DNA of 64,000 nucleotides from Phoronis australis (GCA_002633005.1 NMRA01000276.1:75414-139413), one strand, 5' to 3'; shown: positions 11,811 to 24,315, counted from the first letter of the stretch. Numbers and translations are program-made. The notes: generated by a model from the letters alone, not told the origin.

Positions 11811-12689
11811 AGACTACACCTGCAACCTTTCATCAATAATTCGTCAAGAAATTAATAAGTGTATGTGTAGGCAGGTGGTCACAAAACAAAGCACGTCTCG
11901 ACGCTATTAAAATCTCAGGTTGCATTTTCAAAATCCAGCTCGCATTCATAAATGCCAGGTCGCAAAATTTTTCAGCCATTTTAAGCGCCAAATTTGATTT
12001 TTTAGAACATCGAGAAAATGTTTAGATTATACTCTTACCTACTCACAAATTTCAGACCGCCATTGGATGGCTCTAGAGTGCAAAGCAAGTTGCCGACGTG
12101 AAAGTTGAATCAGTGCTCTCTAACTGACATGTGCATTCGAGTAGCTAAGTTTGCGATGTGAAAAGCGAGAAAATACCCGTTGAAAAAGTATCCGGGATTT
12201 TCCTGGGCCTGACCTGCTACTGGCTGTCATCAAAGTTGTTAAAGATTCAAATTAACTTGGAGTGCAAATTTCCTCCACTTTTTGTTCGCAGCCCAAATTT
12301 TGCAACTTAACTCGACGTTTGAAAAACATCAGTGGAAAAAAAACCCGTGAAATGATGCCCTAACCGAATGACCTATTTGGATGCGCGGGAACAATTCAGT
12401 GCAAATTTCACAACAAAAATGTTGTACTTATGCTGTTTACGTACTCAACAATTAGTTTTCCATAAAATGAATATAACCTCGAAATAAGTCCCGACTCCCT
12501 CCGTGCGGGTTTCCATCGGGTAATGGTGAGTTTGCTCCTCAATACCTTCACAGTACGAGAAAAATAGAACAGTCAAAAAATGACACGCATCTCACTAGTG
12601 TTAACAATAAAACTGGAATTTAGTTTTTAAATATTGAGAAAACACGTTTTTTGAAAACTGAATTTGTTGTGTATAATGAGAGTGACTCA

Positions 12690-13960
12690 CCATATAGGCT
12701 GCGTGTCAATTTTAAACCACGCGCGGTCATTTGTAGTGCGCTATGGTGGGCGCTAGCCTGAACTGTGGGCGCTTAATTGGAAATTCTCAAAAGTTGAGGG
12801 GAAACGTTTAGTAGATGGATCAATGAGCGCTTAATATGAAACTCTTCAAAGGTAGGGAGTAGGCTTGTACGTGAGCATAGTCGTTAACCTGAGTATTTGC
12901 GGTAATAAGATATTAAAAGACTGCAATGGTAAGAAACGTTTAATAACTTATAATACGATTTTGCAAGCCAAACTCCATCTTGTAGGGGTGACTTTCTCTA
13001 TATCATTACCACCTACACTGTACCCTTTTTAGCCATCCGGAATAATGATGTTTTCAATTGCCCGCTTCAGCCGGAACAAGATTGTTTCTATTGGAGTCTG
13101 AACATTTTACGGCAATGGTGGTCCGGGGAGCAGAAAGTTGCGGGGCGGGGGGGTGTATGAAGAGAAGAATAAAAGTTCACTAACCACAATTTTGCATCTA
13201 TAGTATCCGTTTAGTTGCAATAGCTGGCTACGGGCATAGCATATAGGGTTTAGGGAAACATGGGGACAGGAAAATATCAGTTCTGGGTTATATTGGTCCC
13301 GTGGAATATCGTAAGGCATCGGGTCTTTTATAACTGCCGGGAATCTATGAGTTCATTTCCAAATAAACCACTGGCACCCGGGTGCTTAACAGAGCCAAGA
13401 CAGTATACTCTTTCATTTAGGATTGTCGCTGTTCTCTTTTGATGTGCAGCTTTGAAGTGGGGCGAGCACGTGAGTTCACGCACATGAATCACTGGAGCAG
13501 GCCTACACTTTACGTTGGCAACAACATGTGAGACTCATATTTCGCATACGTATAGCCCCAGAAACCAGTAAAGGGTTTGAGAATTTCTTGGCAACTAAAA
13601 GTAAAGACGTGGCCGTCGTTTTGGCGATTAATAGGGTTGTTATTTTCACTTTGGCTGTCTTATGCGATAAAAACGAGACGCACATCTCTAAGTCACGATT
13701 GTCTGCCAGGACCGCTTGCGCGCTAACAACGGGACCGATGCAGTGCCGCAGTGCAATATCAGGGATATTGCTGTGGATATTTGGTACATGAAATAAGGAC
13801 ATCTTACGCAAAAAATAAACATACTCGTCCACCACAAAATTTAGTAAGTTGATCGTTTAAGAATTAGTAGAAACACCGCTGTTTTGTGACGTTTTATCAC
13901 GTGTTATGCAGTTGCCCGAAACTTTCTTCGGCGAATCCGGAAATTTGCAAAAGTGGCCGA
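12690..13960. mobile_element. Decayed copy of the GGGCGCTTAA/TA-type DNA transposon (copy C)
   Basis: 12740-12910 has the sub-terminal GGGCGCTTAA-type units, and 13020-13960 aligns by eye to 48580-49320 of copy B (TCTAAGTCACGATTGTC, TGCCGCAGTGCAATATC, AGGACATCTTACGC and TGTTTTGTGACGTTTTATCA). Strongly diverged, with its right terminal part missing or unrecognisable. Confidence 0.6.
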
Positions 13961-13964
13961 AAAT

Positions 13965-15715
13965 GTTAGCCAATGAAACGCGTCAAAGATTCTGCATATC
14001 CCATGTTCACGCGACTTGCTTACAAGTCATTGGGAGGGCTGTTCTCAGTTAGTGTTCTTTTGAACTTGGATTTGGCAACAACCAAATTGGTTGGATTGAT
14101 GCTTTATATTTGCCAGGTATCTGCCGAGAAGTGTAAAAACTCAACTCGCATTCGCTGGAAATTCCAGGTCGCATTTTGCGACTTGATATGAGCTGACAAA
14201 AATCTAAGCTCGCATTTGCGATCTGCAGCTTGTTATGACGAGCCCTGCAAAGAATGGCCACTAGGGGGCCCAATGTACAGGACTAAAGCTGTTGTCAAGG
14301 AGACAGTGACCTGTTTCCCAAATTTCATCATAGAACTTGACAATTATCAATTAAGTAAATCTAAAAAATTGCCACTAAGTGACTCCGAAGTTGTTGGGTT
14401 TGTTACAAAATTCATAAAATTTTGTACTCTTCTCAATAAAAACATACAGTTACGCCAAATTTCATGAAGATCCAGCAGGAACATCTATGCCAATTTAAAC
14501 CACGATCCTTAAAGTAATGTGGTCGACAGAGGCAGACACCAAAAACCAAAACTATAAAACAATTAAAATAATTTAGCCAATAGGTGGCATAAAATACCTC
14601 GAATAAATCCAAAAATGGAATGGTGTTATCATCTCTTTTTAGTAGAAACCTATTAGGGTTTGCACGAAAACCCTTCAAGGAACTCCAATGATACGGAGGA
14701 AATGGTAACAAAATAAAATAGCAACTAGGGGGCACAACGATAATCAGATACATCATTTGACAGAGATCCTCCAAAAGGTTTATGTGATATAGCTGTGGAC
14801 AAGAAACAAACTGCCACTAGGGGGTCTTATATAGTCAAAGCCATCTGAAAACTATCATCAGCTGTTCTTATCCTGGCAGGAAAACATCTGCCAAATTTCA
14901 TACTCATCCTTGCAACAGTTTGTTGGATAGAGATACAGATGCCAAATACCAGCTTCCAAAATAGCAAAAATGGCCACTGGGTGTTGTAAAATACGTCAAA
15001 TCCACATAGAAATGGGTGGGCGATTTTTTAATAGAAATTTGTTTGCCAAACTTCAAGAAAATCTGTCAATATTACGGCAGAGCAAAAAAAAACATTGCCA
15101 CCAGAGGGCACAGTGGTAGTCGGATCCTTCAGAAAGTCATCATCAATACATTACATACCAAATTATATTTTTTTGCAAGGGTACATACCAAATTATAGTT
15201 CTTGCAAGGGTACGTGAGATACAGCTGCAGATACAAAAGAAAAAACCTGTCACTGGGAGGCACCACTATAGTCAGAGCTATCAAAGAATCATCATCTGAC
15301 CTCTTCCCAGTACGAAAACATCATCCTTGGAGTGGTTTTGCTTTGACTGTTAGAGAGGGGATGGCAAAAACCCATAAAAACAGTAAAAGTGGCCACTTGG
15401 TGACACAAAATATGTTGAATACATCCGAAAAGGAAAAGGACTCACTGCCTCCTTAATAGACATTTATTTGCCAAACTTCACGAAAATCTATCCAGGAATT
15501 CCCAAGATACAAAAGCAAAATTTGAAAAAGTAACTTGCCACAAGGGGGCACACGAGTAATTGGATCCGCTCATGACATCCCATTCATGATAAGAACATGT
15601 CTGCAAAATTTCACGAACATTCATCAAGAGGTTTTGAGGATACAGCTGTAGATGACGCTAGTAGTAGGCAGAGGCAGACGACGGCATAATGCATCCACAT
15701 AATATTATGTGGATG
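13965..15715 (+). repeat. Modular repeat R1 with CTCF-like motifs
   Basis: Successive modules of about 120-160 bp carry motifs of the type GCCACTAGGGGGCA (14256, 14575, 14726, 14812, 15097, 15391, 15537) alternating with blocks reading CCAAATTTCA...AATC.TC and GAGATACAGCTG. The array ends with AGACGACGGCATAATGC. Same family as 27677-28470, 29700-32360 and 54727-56345. Origin (SINE, MITE or satellite) not known. Confidence 0.75.
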
Positions 15716-15744
15716 AGTTAAATATAGAACAAGTGGCCACTTAC

Positions 15745-15883
15745 TTGAGTGCAAATCGACACCAACCAAATGGCAGCGCGTAATCTTTGGGAGGTTTGCC
15801 ACTACGACTGTAAGGTTCGTCAGAGCGTATCTTGTGGCAGGTATCGCAGTAACATCGCACCTGGTCATCTATGAAATAAGCAC
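15745..15883 (-). CDS. NEURL4: NEURL4 exon 17 (Cys-rich module)
   Basis: 139 nt; two bases, 45 codons, two bases. It reads AYFIDDQVRCYCDTCHKIRS, DEPYSRSGKPPKDYALPFGW and CRFALK. The CYC..CH cluster followed by PP.DYALP.GWCRF is typical of the NEURL4 C-terminal half and may bind metal (inference). Acceptor acctgtttag/GTG; donor TCAA/gtaagt. Confidence 0.95.
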
Positions 15884-16989
15884 CTAAACAGGTACAGAAA
15901 AGGAACCATTACATTATATGATATTACTATATATAAAATTATAATTATATGATATCAGGCATGCCCTGTCTAAGTGTTAGACATTATACCCAAACAATGG
16001 TCTGAAGTTTAAGATCAACTTTGAAAGTTGATTTTAAACTACAGACTATTCTTTTTGTCACAGAACTATCAACAAGGTCCTGTAAAACCTCAATATGGAA
16101 CCCTGAGTCAAAAACACCAAGGAGGTTTCAGGCCTGTTGCATCAGACTGTGGGTTATGCATTCTTGTACAGGCTACCCCTAGGACCACAAGAAGCAGCAA
16201 CACACTACCAAATCTGATTCAAATGACTTGTCGCTTTTCAAAATTGATGGAGGATTTTCTTAATTGCTCCACACTGAGTGCCACAGGGTTATGGTGTCTT
16301 TGGTGTATTTGTAATTTCACCATAAATTTTCGTTGTGCGGGACTCGTCGATTCTTTTCTTAGATAAAACGCGAAACAAAAATAAGTGCAAGACAATATGT
16401 GAGAAACAACCGAGTTATGGCTGTATCAGGTACAAATTACGTAGCGAGTGATACCGATTCTCATCAAGTTCAAGCCTTATAGAGTTAGTAAGCATACATC
16501 GCGCATAACAGCATGAAACTTGCATCAATCCGAGATTTAGCATTTCTAACTCATTTTCGTTGTCCTGAATTCCCAGGACAAAAATACAATATTGATGACA
16601 TTGTCAGAAATCCAGAGACTATTGAAAAAAATCAGTAATTTGTGAGCCATCTAAAACTCATCTTGGAAATATCAATTCTTGTCCCAATAATGCGGGCCGT
16701 CTGAAAATCGTGCAACTTTATTGTAATGACATGTTTGACAAGAATTGTAAACAATCGGATCTTTTTGTCTTGAACTCTGAGTTCCAAACAAAATTCTAAG
16801 AAATCATCAAGAAACATGCTGCAAATCAACATTTCCTTAACTTGTATAATGAAGCAAAAGCAGCTCACAGTCGAGAGGAAACAAATAATAACAGAGAAAA
16901 AATCTCAAATACCAACTTGTAAGAAACAGTTGTGTACTCACCAGCAGATGACAGTTTTGGGTTTCAAGACATAGCTCAAAAAACACCCA

Positions 16990-17400
16990 GTCAACGACTC
17001 CCTTATTATGTAACCTAGGTTTAGTTGTACTATTTAGTCCCTTACTATGTAACCTACATTAAGTTGAATTTACTTCCTTACTACATAATCTAAGTTTAGT
17101 TGTTTTTAGTACCTAACTGTGTAATCTAGATTTAAGTGCATTTAGTCTGTTACTATGTAATCTATGTTGTATTCAGTCCCTTATTTCATAACCTATGTTT
17201 AGTTGTATTTAGCCCCTTACTAAGTAATCTAGGTCAAGTTGTATTTACAAGCCACTTACTACATAATCTAGGTTTAGTAGTATTTAATTCTGGAGAGTAA
17301 TTAGTATTTAACTAGTATTTAATTGTAATCTAGGTTTAGTTGTATTTAGTCTCTTACTAGATGTAATCACAGCTTAGTTGCAGTGCATTACAATGTGCTC
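16990..17400. repeat. Degenerate tandem repeat of about 36 bp
   Basis: About ten diverged units of the form CCCTTACTATGTAACCTAGG followed by TTTAGTTGTATTTAGT. No coding content. It lies in the intron between exons 16 and 17. Confidence 0.75.
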
Positions 17401-17547
17401 AGGGTTTAAATGTATTTTCTGCCTTACACTGTCCACAGCGTTCTTAGGATGTGTTTACTCAGTCCCCTTGCAGTTCTTCTCCTGGCATGGAGATTGTATG
17501 GAAATTTGCCTTGATGTCACTCAATCCCTAATTTACAGTTATCTTTC

Positions 17548-17860
17548 CTGGTAATCCAGCGAGACTCCTGAACCGAAACACAATATTCATTGTATTCCTA
17601 GCTATCCTACCTGGTAATCCAACTAGACTTCTGAACCATGAACACATGTTCATGTATTCATAGATATCCTACCTGGTAATCCAACTAGACTTCTGAACCG
17701 TGAACACGTGTTCATTGTATTCCTAGCTATCCTACCTGGTAATCCAACTAGACTTCTGAAACGTGAACACATGTTCATGTATTCCTAGCTATCCTACCTG
17801 GTAATCCAACTAGACTTCTGAACCGTGAACACATGTTCATGTATTCACAGTTCTTTACTG
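17548..17860 (-). repeat. 62-63-bp minisatellite duplicating an exon end and its 5' splice site
   Basis: Five units whose donor-equivalent positions are 17548, 17611, 17673, 17736 and 17798. On the minus strand each contains the coding end of exon 16 (TTC AGA AGT CTA GTT GGA TTA CCA G) followed, in four copies, by the donor gtaggat; the left-most copy has gaaagat instead. Only the right-most copy is joined to the rest of the exon. Confidence 0.9.
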
Positions 17861-17914
17861 TCGGCTGCTCAGCATGGCAATGATTGCTGGAAGACAGTTT
17901 TAATTCTTTGATGC
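17798..17914 (-). CDS. NEURL4: NEURL4 exon 16 (CEY...RF module before the Cys-rich region)
   Basis: 117 nt; two bases, 38 codons, one base. It reads IKELKLSSSNHCHAEQPTVK, then NCEYMNMCSRFRSLVGLP and a split Gly. This is the C.Y...C.RF..SL.LP stretch of NEURL4, which continues into AYF in the next exon. Acceptor gatgttttacag/GC; donor CCAG/gtagga. No long open frame marks it; I found it because phase and sequence demanded it. Its 3' half and donor are the right-most copy of a five-unit 62-63-bp minisatellite (17548-17860). Confidence 0.88.
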
Positions 17915-18276
17915 CTGTAAAACATCAAAATTAAAACATGAACAAAAACAGGCAACTTATAATTCACGACAAATTGATTTTGGCAACGTAATAGCAATTA
18001 ATTTCCTAAACTTCAGCAATGAGCAAACTTTTGAAGCATGGCAAAAATCCTGATGAAAGTGACCCAAAAATGAATAGAAAAACATTCACCAGGTAATCTG
18101 TGGAAATCATTTTTAATTAATACAACTGCGCATTACAAATTTGCAAGCATAAAATGAAAAAACAACAGAATATTGATGTGTTTGAAACTGGCAAAATTCG
18201 CAAATTAAAAGCAGAAATTATGATGTACATACCGTAAACATTTTTTTTAACGTTTAAAGTTGCTATGAACTGAACT

Positions 18277-18470
18277 GTGAATCAGTTAAGAGCACAAGTC
18301 ATACACTGTAAACTTGCTTCAACTGTGAATCAGTTAAGAGCACAAGTCATACACTGTAAACTTGCTTCAACTGTGAATCAGTTAAGAGCACAAGTCATAC
18401 ACTGTAAACTTGCTTCAACTGTGAATCAGTTAAGAGCACAAGTCATACACTGTAAACTTGCTTCAACTCG
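18277..18470. repeat. 48-bp minisatellite, 4 copies
   Basis: Four near-identical 48-bp units (GTGAATCAGTTAAGAGCACA ... CTTGCTTCAACT). Because 48 is a multiple of three, it makes an open plus-strand frame, which I regard as a by-product. Confidence 0.9.
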
Positions 18471-18654
18471 TAATCCTCGCTAACATAAAAAGTAACTTAA
18501 TAATGAACATGGACAAAACTGTTCTTCCTAAATCTGAAACCTCCTTTAACATAAGCAATGAAGACATTGAGTTCAGTCTAATAATGGTAAGGGGTCTATA
18601 TCATGTCACAATGAGCAGCATAAATATATAGCAGAAGAAAGAAGACAAAAGCAG

Positions 18655-19187
18655 TGTTCCCCACCTTTCCGCCAGCAAAACCTCACCGCCATGCAAAATT
18701 GCTAGTAAAATAATCGCTAGTAAAAATGAATACACACAAGCCACATGAAACCGTAAGCTTCATTCATTTTATTGCATCAACAGAAGTTTCATTATTCAAT
18801 CAGTTTTTTAAGCCTAAAAAGTTCAGTCTTTTTGTTCAAAGTACGTCATGTCATGAATGATGCTTGGGTCAAGATCCTGTCTAGGATAAATAAACTAACT
18901 TGTAAAATGCACCACACTGCACCAAAGTACATCTAGATTTTACAAAATTTTGCCTGGGGAAGGCCTTTGACCAACTCCCCCCCCCCCTTGGGAGGATCTC
19001 ACGTCCCATACTTGTATGCAGCACAGGGTTCTGAATCCACTGAGACCATTCACCACCATGCTCCTTTTGAAACTCAGGCAATAGGGGGATCCCACTTCCC
19101 ATACTCGCGTGTGGCAACAGGCTTTGCATCCCGTTTTGTCCATTCACCATCACACTCCTTTTGAAACCCAAAGGGAAACAATGCAAA
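18655..19187. repeat. Dispersed repeat family D, copy 1
   Basis: It matches 28555-29670: CGCTAGTAAAAATGAAT, CAACAGAAGTTTCATT and a 100-bp duplicated block with GGAGGATCTCACGTCCCATA and ATTCACCACCATGCTCCTTT. The end is 20 bp from the donor of exon 15. Contains a run of C (18977-18987). Confidence 0.7.
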
Positions 19188-19207
19188 AGAAAGAGATGTT
19201 ATCATAC

Positions 19208-19466
19208 CATCTTCCATGGAGGCCTTCTCAGTGGAGTCCATAAGGGCTGGCTCCACAGTCTCCACTCTCTCTCCAACCATCGTCACCTGTTCACACTGCC
19301 CATACAGATCCAGCAAAGCATAGCAGGTGGCAGGGATGTCTCTGGCAGCCACTCCTTGATCCACACCATTTATATAGAGATGTAGAGTGTTCTCACTGTC
19401 CACAGTTACACCCACATAGTGACCAACTTTTAGACTGTCCAGGTTAGGCCCATAACCTTGTTTAAC
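19208..19466 (-). CDS. NEURL4: NEURL4 exon 15 (end of NHR6 and linker)
   Basis: 259 nt; 86 codons plus one base. It reads [39 protein letters not shown] and CYALLDLYGQCEQVTMVGE, the NHR with the CYALLDLYGQCEQV wording I associate with the last NHR of NEURL4. An acidic linker follows. Acceptor cctgtatgcag/GTT; donor GATG/gtatga. A dispersed repeat ends about 20 bp beyond the donor. Confidence 0.95.
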
Positions 19467-20575
19467 CTGCATACAGGATGATGCACTTTCAGAACCTTTC
19501 TGTTACCATCGTTTCATTGCATAACTTTCAACGACAAATGAATCAGAATGTCCAATCAACAGGACTTGGAATGACCAATGACAAAAAACGCGGAAACTTT
19601 TACGGCCCAAATTATGCGCGCTACCCGGCCTTGAAACCATGTGAACCTTTCCCCGACTTTTTATCGGGAGGACTAAAAAAAAAACGTTACCACCATCAGT
19701 AGCATGCGTCTGCGTCCTTTTAGTTCGTCCGTCCACTCCCAACCCACACATTTTAGCTGCAGAGCCGTAGTATTTGTCGCCACGGTTTACAATAACACGA
19801 GACGCCATTGAAAATCCCACCACGCTATCCCAGATGCCCCGGCAATGTTGACAATTTACGTTCCTCCAAAACATAAAGAGCAACTTCCGCTTTTCGAGGT
19901 GAACGTCGTCTGCAACGCCGCGGTAAGAAAGGACTTTGCCGCGGAAATTTTATAGCAAATCCGATTTTTTTACGCGGAAATATAATAAAATACGCGGACA
20001 GAACATTCGAAAAAAGCGGAAATCCGCGTTTCCGCGGAAAATTCCAAGCCCTGAATCAAAACAACTGTTCATGGTGATGTGACAACTAAGTTAAGTATAA
20101 TGACATTGTATTCTTGTTTAGAAAATCAAATTCGGACGAGGAAAATTAAAATAAATGCAGGCGTCCGCTTTAACAGGGATCATGGTTCTTCATTGACCTT
20201 TCAGACAGAATTATGATAAACCATTCTATGAAATGATGTATTTTTCATAACCTTGTTAATAATTACAAAAGTTCACGGTTTGAGAAAACCTATTAGATAA
20301 TAGTTGAAATGTTGCCACGTGTTGGTGGTGTGACCATAGGTTGTGATGCGGTGTCTAGTGAGCTAAGCAGTTGTACCTGCATCTAGCTCCACTTTCAGAA
20401 GCCACTGCTGACCAGCCTCGTTTGTCAGTACAAGGTTTCGCCCCATCACAAGACTCGTACAGTGCCTCCACGTGGCAACACACAGACTGGTTTGTACAAA
20501 TAGTTGAGGTGCTGAACTCCCCAGTAAAAGCACCTTTCAATGATTGAATTTAGAGGGCAAACAAAAACGACCTAC

Positions 20576-20734
20576 TTTGACTCCAGATTGAAAGACGGCA
20601 TCAGACTTGATAACCCAGCAGGGCTTCTTAATTGCTGTAGCTGAGTTTGGGAACAAATACTTTTCAGCTGAGACTCCCAACACACCGACCATGAGAGACG
20701 ACATCCAGTTGGGGTTGAGACGGTCTATTTTCAC
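20576..20734 (-). CDS. NEURL4: NEURL4 exon 14 (NHR6, continued)
   Basis: 159 nt, 53 codons, phase 0 to 0. It reads VKIDRLNPNWMSSLMVGVLG, then KPCWVIKSDAVFQSGVK, matching VKID.L...W..SL..GV and the TW.....V..NG strand. Acceptor catgatcag/GTG; donor CAAA/gtaggt. This domain is the least conserved of the five visible. Confidence 0.9.
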
Positions 20735-22272
20735 CTGATCATGTATAAGAAAAGTAAGCAAATAAGCATGGAGGATCATGAGTATCACACTGGCCATAAA
20801 ACAATGTTCAACAGGCACACTTTGCAAGTCTTGAGATCCATGTCTCATAATAAGCAATTCATAAGTAAATTAACAATGAATGTAAACACAATTCTCACAT
20901 GATCTGGAATAAGTTACGGCATGAATGGTTAATAACACTGAGTACGTAATTTTTCTGATATCTCATGGGCGAATCACACAGTAGTGCAAAGTAGAATTCC
21001 GTCAGCCTTACATTCTATCGTATACAAAGCACTAATACCAACAACCAAACGTGTGCCAACCAAACGCGTGCCAAACAAACAATGCTGGAATTCCGTGGAG
21101 GTGACAAGGTTATGATTGACAAATCGGGTGTCCCAACTGTACACACTCCCAGTCGAAAGAACATGCAAACAAGTTCTTTAATAGACCCATCTTCGGCGGC
21201 AAATTCCATATCCACGTTCATTCAAATGGAGATGAACCCCAACTTAAGAAACGCAGTGAGACTGTCTACCTGTGGCGTCTCAAGGTCAATTCAGTGCTCA
21301 TGCGCAGGGAAGCACTGCTGATTGTTATTCATCAACATTTGTTAGGTTTCAATATTACAACTTCAAAAACTATTCATCCGATTCCAACTTGAACATTTGT
21401 TACGACAGCTGAATGCAATTTACAATAGTAAGTTTTATATAAAAATTATTAGCAAAAAGTAACTGAGTTTGTTTTACAGTTCACAAAGGTTTTTACAAAA
21501 GTTGGGTCATGTGGTTAAAAGTTTTAGACGCACTGAGTTTTTTATGGTTCATGTGAAAAAATCCTACACACGTCTCAGGTTTATGGCTTGGGCAAAACCT
21601 CTTGGAAATTTCGTCAAAATCCCTCGGCAAGTGTCAGGATTTTGACAATAATTTCCAGGAGTTTTGCCCATGTCATCAACCTGAAACTCGTGCAGGATTC
21701 TCTATATTTCCACTGTCTAACCACACTACTTTCCAGTGATCTGTAAGATATAATAAAACGCTAATTTACCTAACATAATTTATTATTAAATTACTAGATA
21801 AAAATCACAGTATTAATGCATCAAATTATCTTCAAGATTTGATGTGTTTAACAGAAAGTTCCATTTCAGCCTTAACTGAAAGTCTCTCCAGTTCACAGCA
21901 GCCAGATCTTGCTTTAGGTGCAAGGTAGACAATAATAGTTCCAAACTTGTGGTAGTCAGGAAAATCAAAGAAGTCAATCATAGGAGCGTCATATTCAACT
22001 CACCAAACATAATGACACAATATACTACAATAGTCCAGTACTATGCTTGAGATATCCTCAGGGACAATCCAACTGTGGTCACCCAACAGTTATGACTATA
22101 TACACACATGACTGGTCTCTAACCCAAGGAACATGGTGCAAAAGGAGACAGAGAGTGTCCTGTAGATTAGGCACAAAGACATCAATAACATTAATAAGTG
22201 AGGCACTGAATTATCATGGTGCCACCATGAATGACCAAAGGTGCACACAGGTGAGCAGTGTACCAGTCATAC

Positions 22273-22437
22273 CTGGAATAACTTATTCCTTTCAAGAGGT
22301 TTGTGAGACACAACAATGCCCTGGTTGTAGCTAGCACTTCTAGTTGCCGTCAAGTTACTGTTACTCAGTCTCACATTCTTGCCATGGTTCTTGTGCAGTT
22401 CACCAACGTTGCCTTTGGCTGTGTCTTGATCATGCTC
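22273..22437 (-). CDS. NEURL4: NEURL4 exon 13 (start of NHR6)
   Basis: 165 nt, 55 codons, phase 0 to 0. It reads [40 protein letters not shown] and KLFQ, an NHR N-terminus (H...GKN..LS....A.R..SYNQGIV.S..PL.....F). Acceptor cttgttacag/GAG; donor CCAG/gtatga. A CA-rich minisatellite (22442-22770) begins right upstream of the acceptor. Confidence 0.94.
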
Positions 22438-22441
22438 CTGT

Positions 22442-22770
22442 AACAAGAATAACACACAGTACAGTACTGCACACGTTATACTACACACAGTACAGTTATA
22501 CTGCACTCATTACAGTTATACTGCGCACAGTATACCTATGCTCCACAGAGCACAGTTACATTGCACACAGTACAGTTAGACTACACACAGTACAGTTAGA
22601 CTGCACACAGTGCATTTGCTGTATAAAGTACAGTTAAACTGCATACAATTCAATTAGGTTGCACACAGCACAGTCAGACCACACATACCATTTAAACTGA
22701 GCACAGTACAGTGATTGTATGCACCAGTTAAACTTCATACCATACAGTAAGGCTGCATACAGTACAGTTT
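22442..22770. repeat. CA-rich minisatellite of about 21 bp
   Basis: Many imperfect units of the kind CACACAGTACAGTTATACTG starting a few bases upstream of the acceptor of exon 13. Confidence 0.8.
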
Positions 22771-22965
22771 CAGCAATTCATTGACTGCAAAAGCAAATGT
22801 GCAGATCGCCAGTGATTACAGCTCCACCCAAGACTACGCAAAGTTAAATGAAAATGCCTGCTAATTCACTTGTTTTTTGCTAAGCAGATATTTCCTGTAC
22901 TAAAAACCCAGTGGGATGAATTATCAGAAGTGATTCATCAAACAACCACAGTATTTTTTAATATT

Positions 22966-24315
22966 CAGGGCTCAACATTAACTTTTTAAGTAGTTGAAAT
23001 TTTTACTTGACCATACAACAAAATAAATGCACTTGCCCCAAGTACAATTCCAAATAGCACCGTGCATGTGCACACCTAGGTAATGTGTTACTGTAGGGCT
23101 GCCTGTGCTGAGCCTCCTCTTATGTTGTGCATGCTATATACATGAGTTGCTATTTTTTAATGATTCTTCTTATAGAACATTTATTTATAAGGTGTGTCAA
23201 AACACTATAGACATTAATTAGAAGAGTAACTATGGTATCTGAACCATTTTCTCACGTTCACAGGTGCCGAAATGAGCTAGACACTTCTGTGTATTCATTA
23301 AAAGTTTATACGCCCTCATGCATTAAACTTGAGTTGTTGCTTAACCTGAATTTGAATTTTTGCTATCCGTAAAAATCTTGCACAGTTTTGGTCTTCGGTA
23401 CCTTGTATTAAATTAAAATCAAATTTTAACAAATGATAATGCCACATATACTTTTGCCAATAAATGATTACATTATTTTTTGAAAAATAGATAATGAGAT
23501 AGACCGCGAAAAAGTCACCCTTCAGAGCGACAATCCTGAAGACCGTATTGCTCAGTTCTTTCGGGAGTCACCACCGGGAGCCGGGAATTCATAAGAATTT
23601 CCTTTGGAATTCCCCGAGTAAACACCAGGCCTTTAAAACTGCTGTGTAGTGTAGAAAATATGTGGTCAATCATTCACTTTTTAGCTTTTGTGCTTATCTG
23701 TATGACTTACATCCGCCAACAAACGCGGTACTTCCAGCTGTACATGGGTAAACGCTGGCAAAAATCACACGTCATCCCTTGTTCACAGTCTCACAGGCCA
23801 GGAAACCTAATTTCCCATGACGGAACCCATCCCCGCACTCTTTTCGTTTCATATTGTTGCTTTGATTCTTCCTGAACTCGTTTTTTAGCAACTAAACCAA
23901 TGCCGTCCAGGCCTGGACGACTTCCTTGTTTGGACGTTTTGCCAGAGTGTAGACAATCAGTAGTATCACATGACAACTTATTCAGAAACTGCAGGGCACG
24001 TTCAGAGAATCAAAAGGATTTGACCGAGGGCGTCATCTGTGCACGCTGCATCACACTCGTTCTATTTTCCTTTCGGTGCTCATTCGAAGACGGGAGTTTC
24101 TTTTTGACGGCCACAGGGGCATTTTCGACGGTTTTTAGGCTTGTGTCGGGTTTCGTTACTTTGGAGCAAATGTCGAGCAGACAATCTTAGGATCTACTGC
24201 CTATGCAGCCAGCTCTTAAACTTTCTCATCGGGCAAGTACTTTTCAAATTCCACTTGCCGGACGCAAAATCTACATGTACACGGGCAATCGGGCAACCGT
24301 TAGTGTTGAGCTCTG
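22966..24315 (-). mobile_element. hAT-like DNA transposon relic
   Basis: Inverted ends CAGGGCTCAACATTAAC (22966) and, on the other strand, CAGAGCTCAACACTAAC (24315), 15 of 17 matching; CAGGG/CAGAG starts are usual for hAT. Inner ends also share an ACTTGCCC stretch. Inside is a zinc-finger piece of the hAT type on the minus strand. The 8-bp flanks do not match, so a target duplication could not be confirmed. Confidence 0.6.
23700..23885 (-). pseudogene. hAT transposase N-terminal zinc-finger fragment
   Basis: The minus strand reads KRVRGWVPSWEIRFPGL, stop, DCEQGMTCDFCQRLP in one frame. The W...FPWL..D.....MTC..C pattern is that of the TTF/BED-like finger at the start of many hAT-derived proteins (KRTR-type C17orf113/ZMYM6 relatives). 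The TGA at 23789-23791 breaks it, and later parts of a transposase were not found. Confidence 0.5.

Noticed and set aside
13503-13835. 110-codon minus-strand frame
   Set aside because: Falls in the decayed copy C of the TA-type element; no motif, and its frame is not kept in copy B.
18277-18470. Direct repeats that could be taken for a CRISPR array, and a repeated-peptide ORF
   Set aside because: Head-to-tail units without spacers in a eukaryotic intron; the open frame exists only because the unit is 48 bp.
20355-20540. Cys-containing minus-strand frame between exons 14 and 15, with a possible donor at its left
   Set aside because: Exons 14 and 15 join in phase and complete NHR6 without it; no family match for either of its two open frames.
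22966-24315. An 8-bp target duplication at the hAT-like element
   Set aside because: Flanks TTAATATT and ACATTAAA do not match; the duplication is absent or worn away, so it is not claimed.
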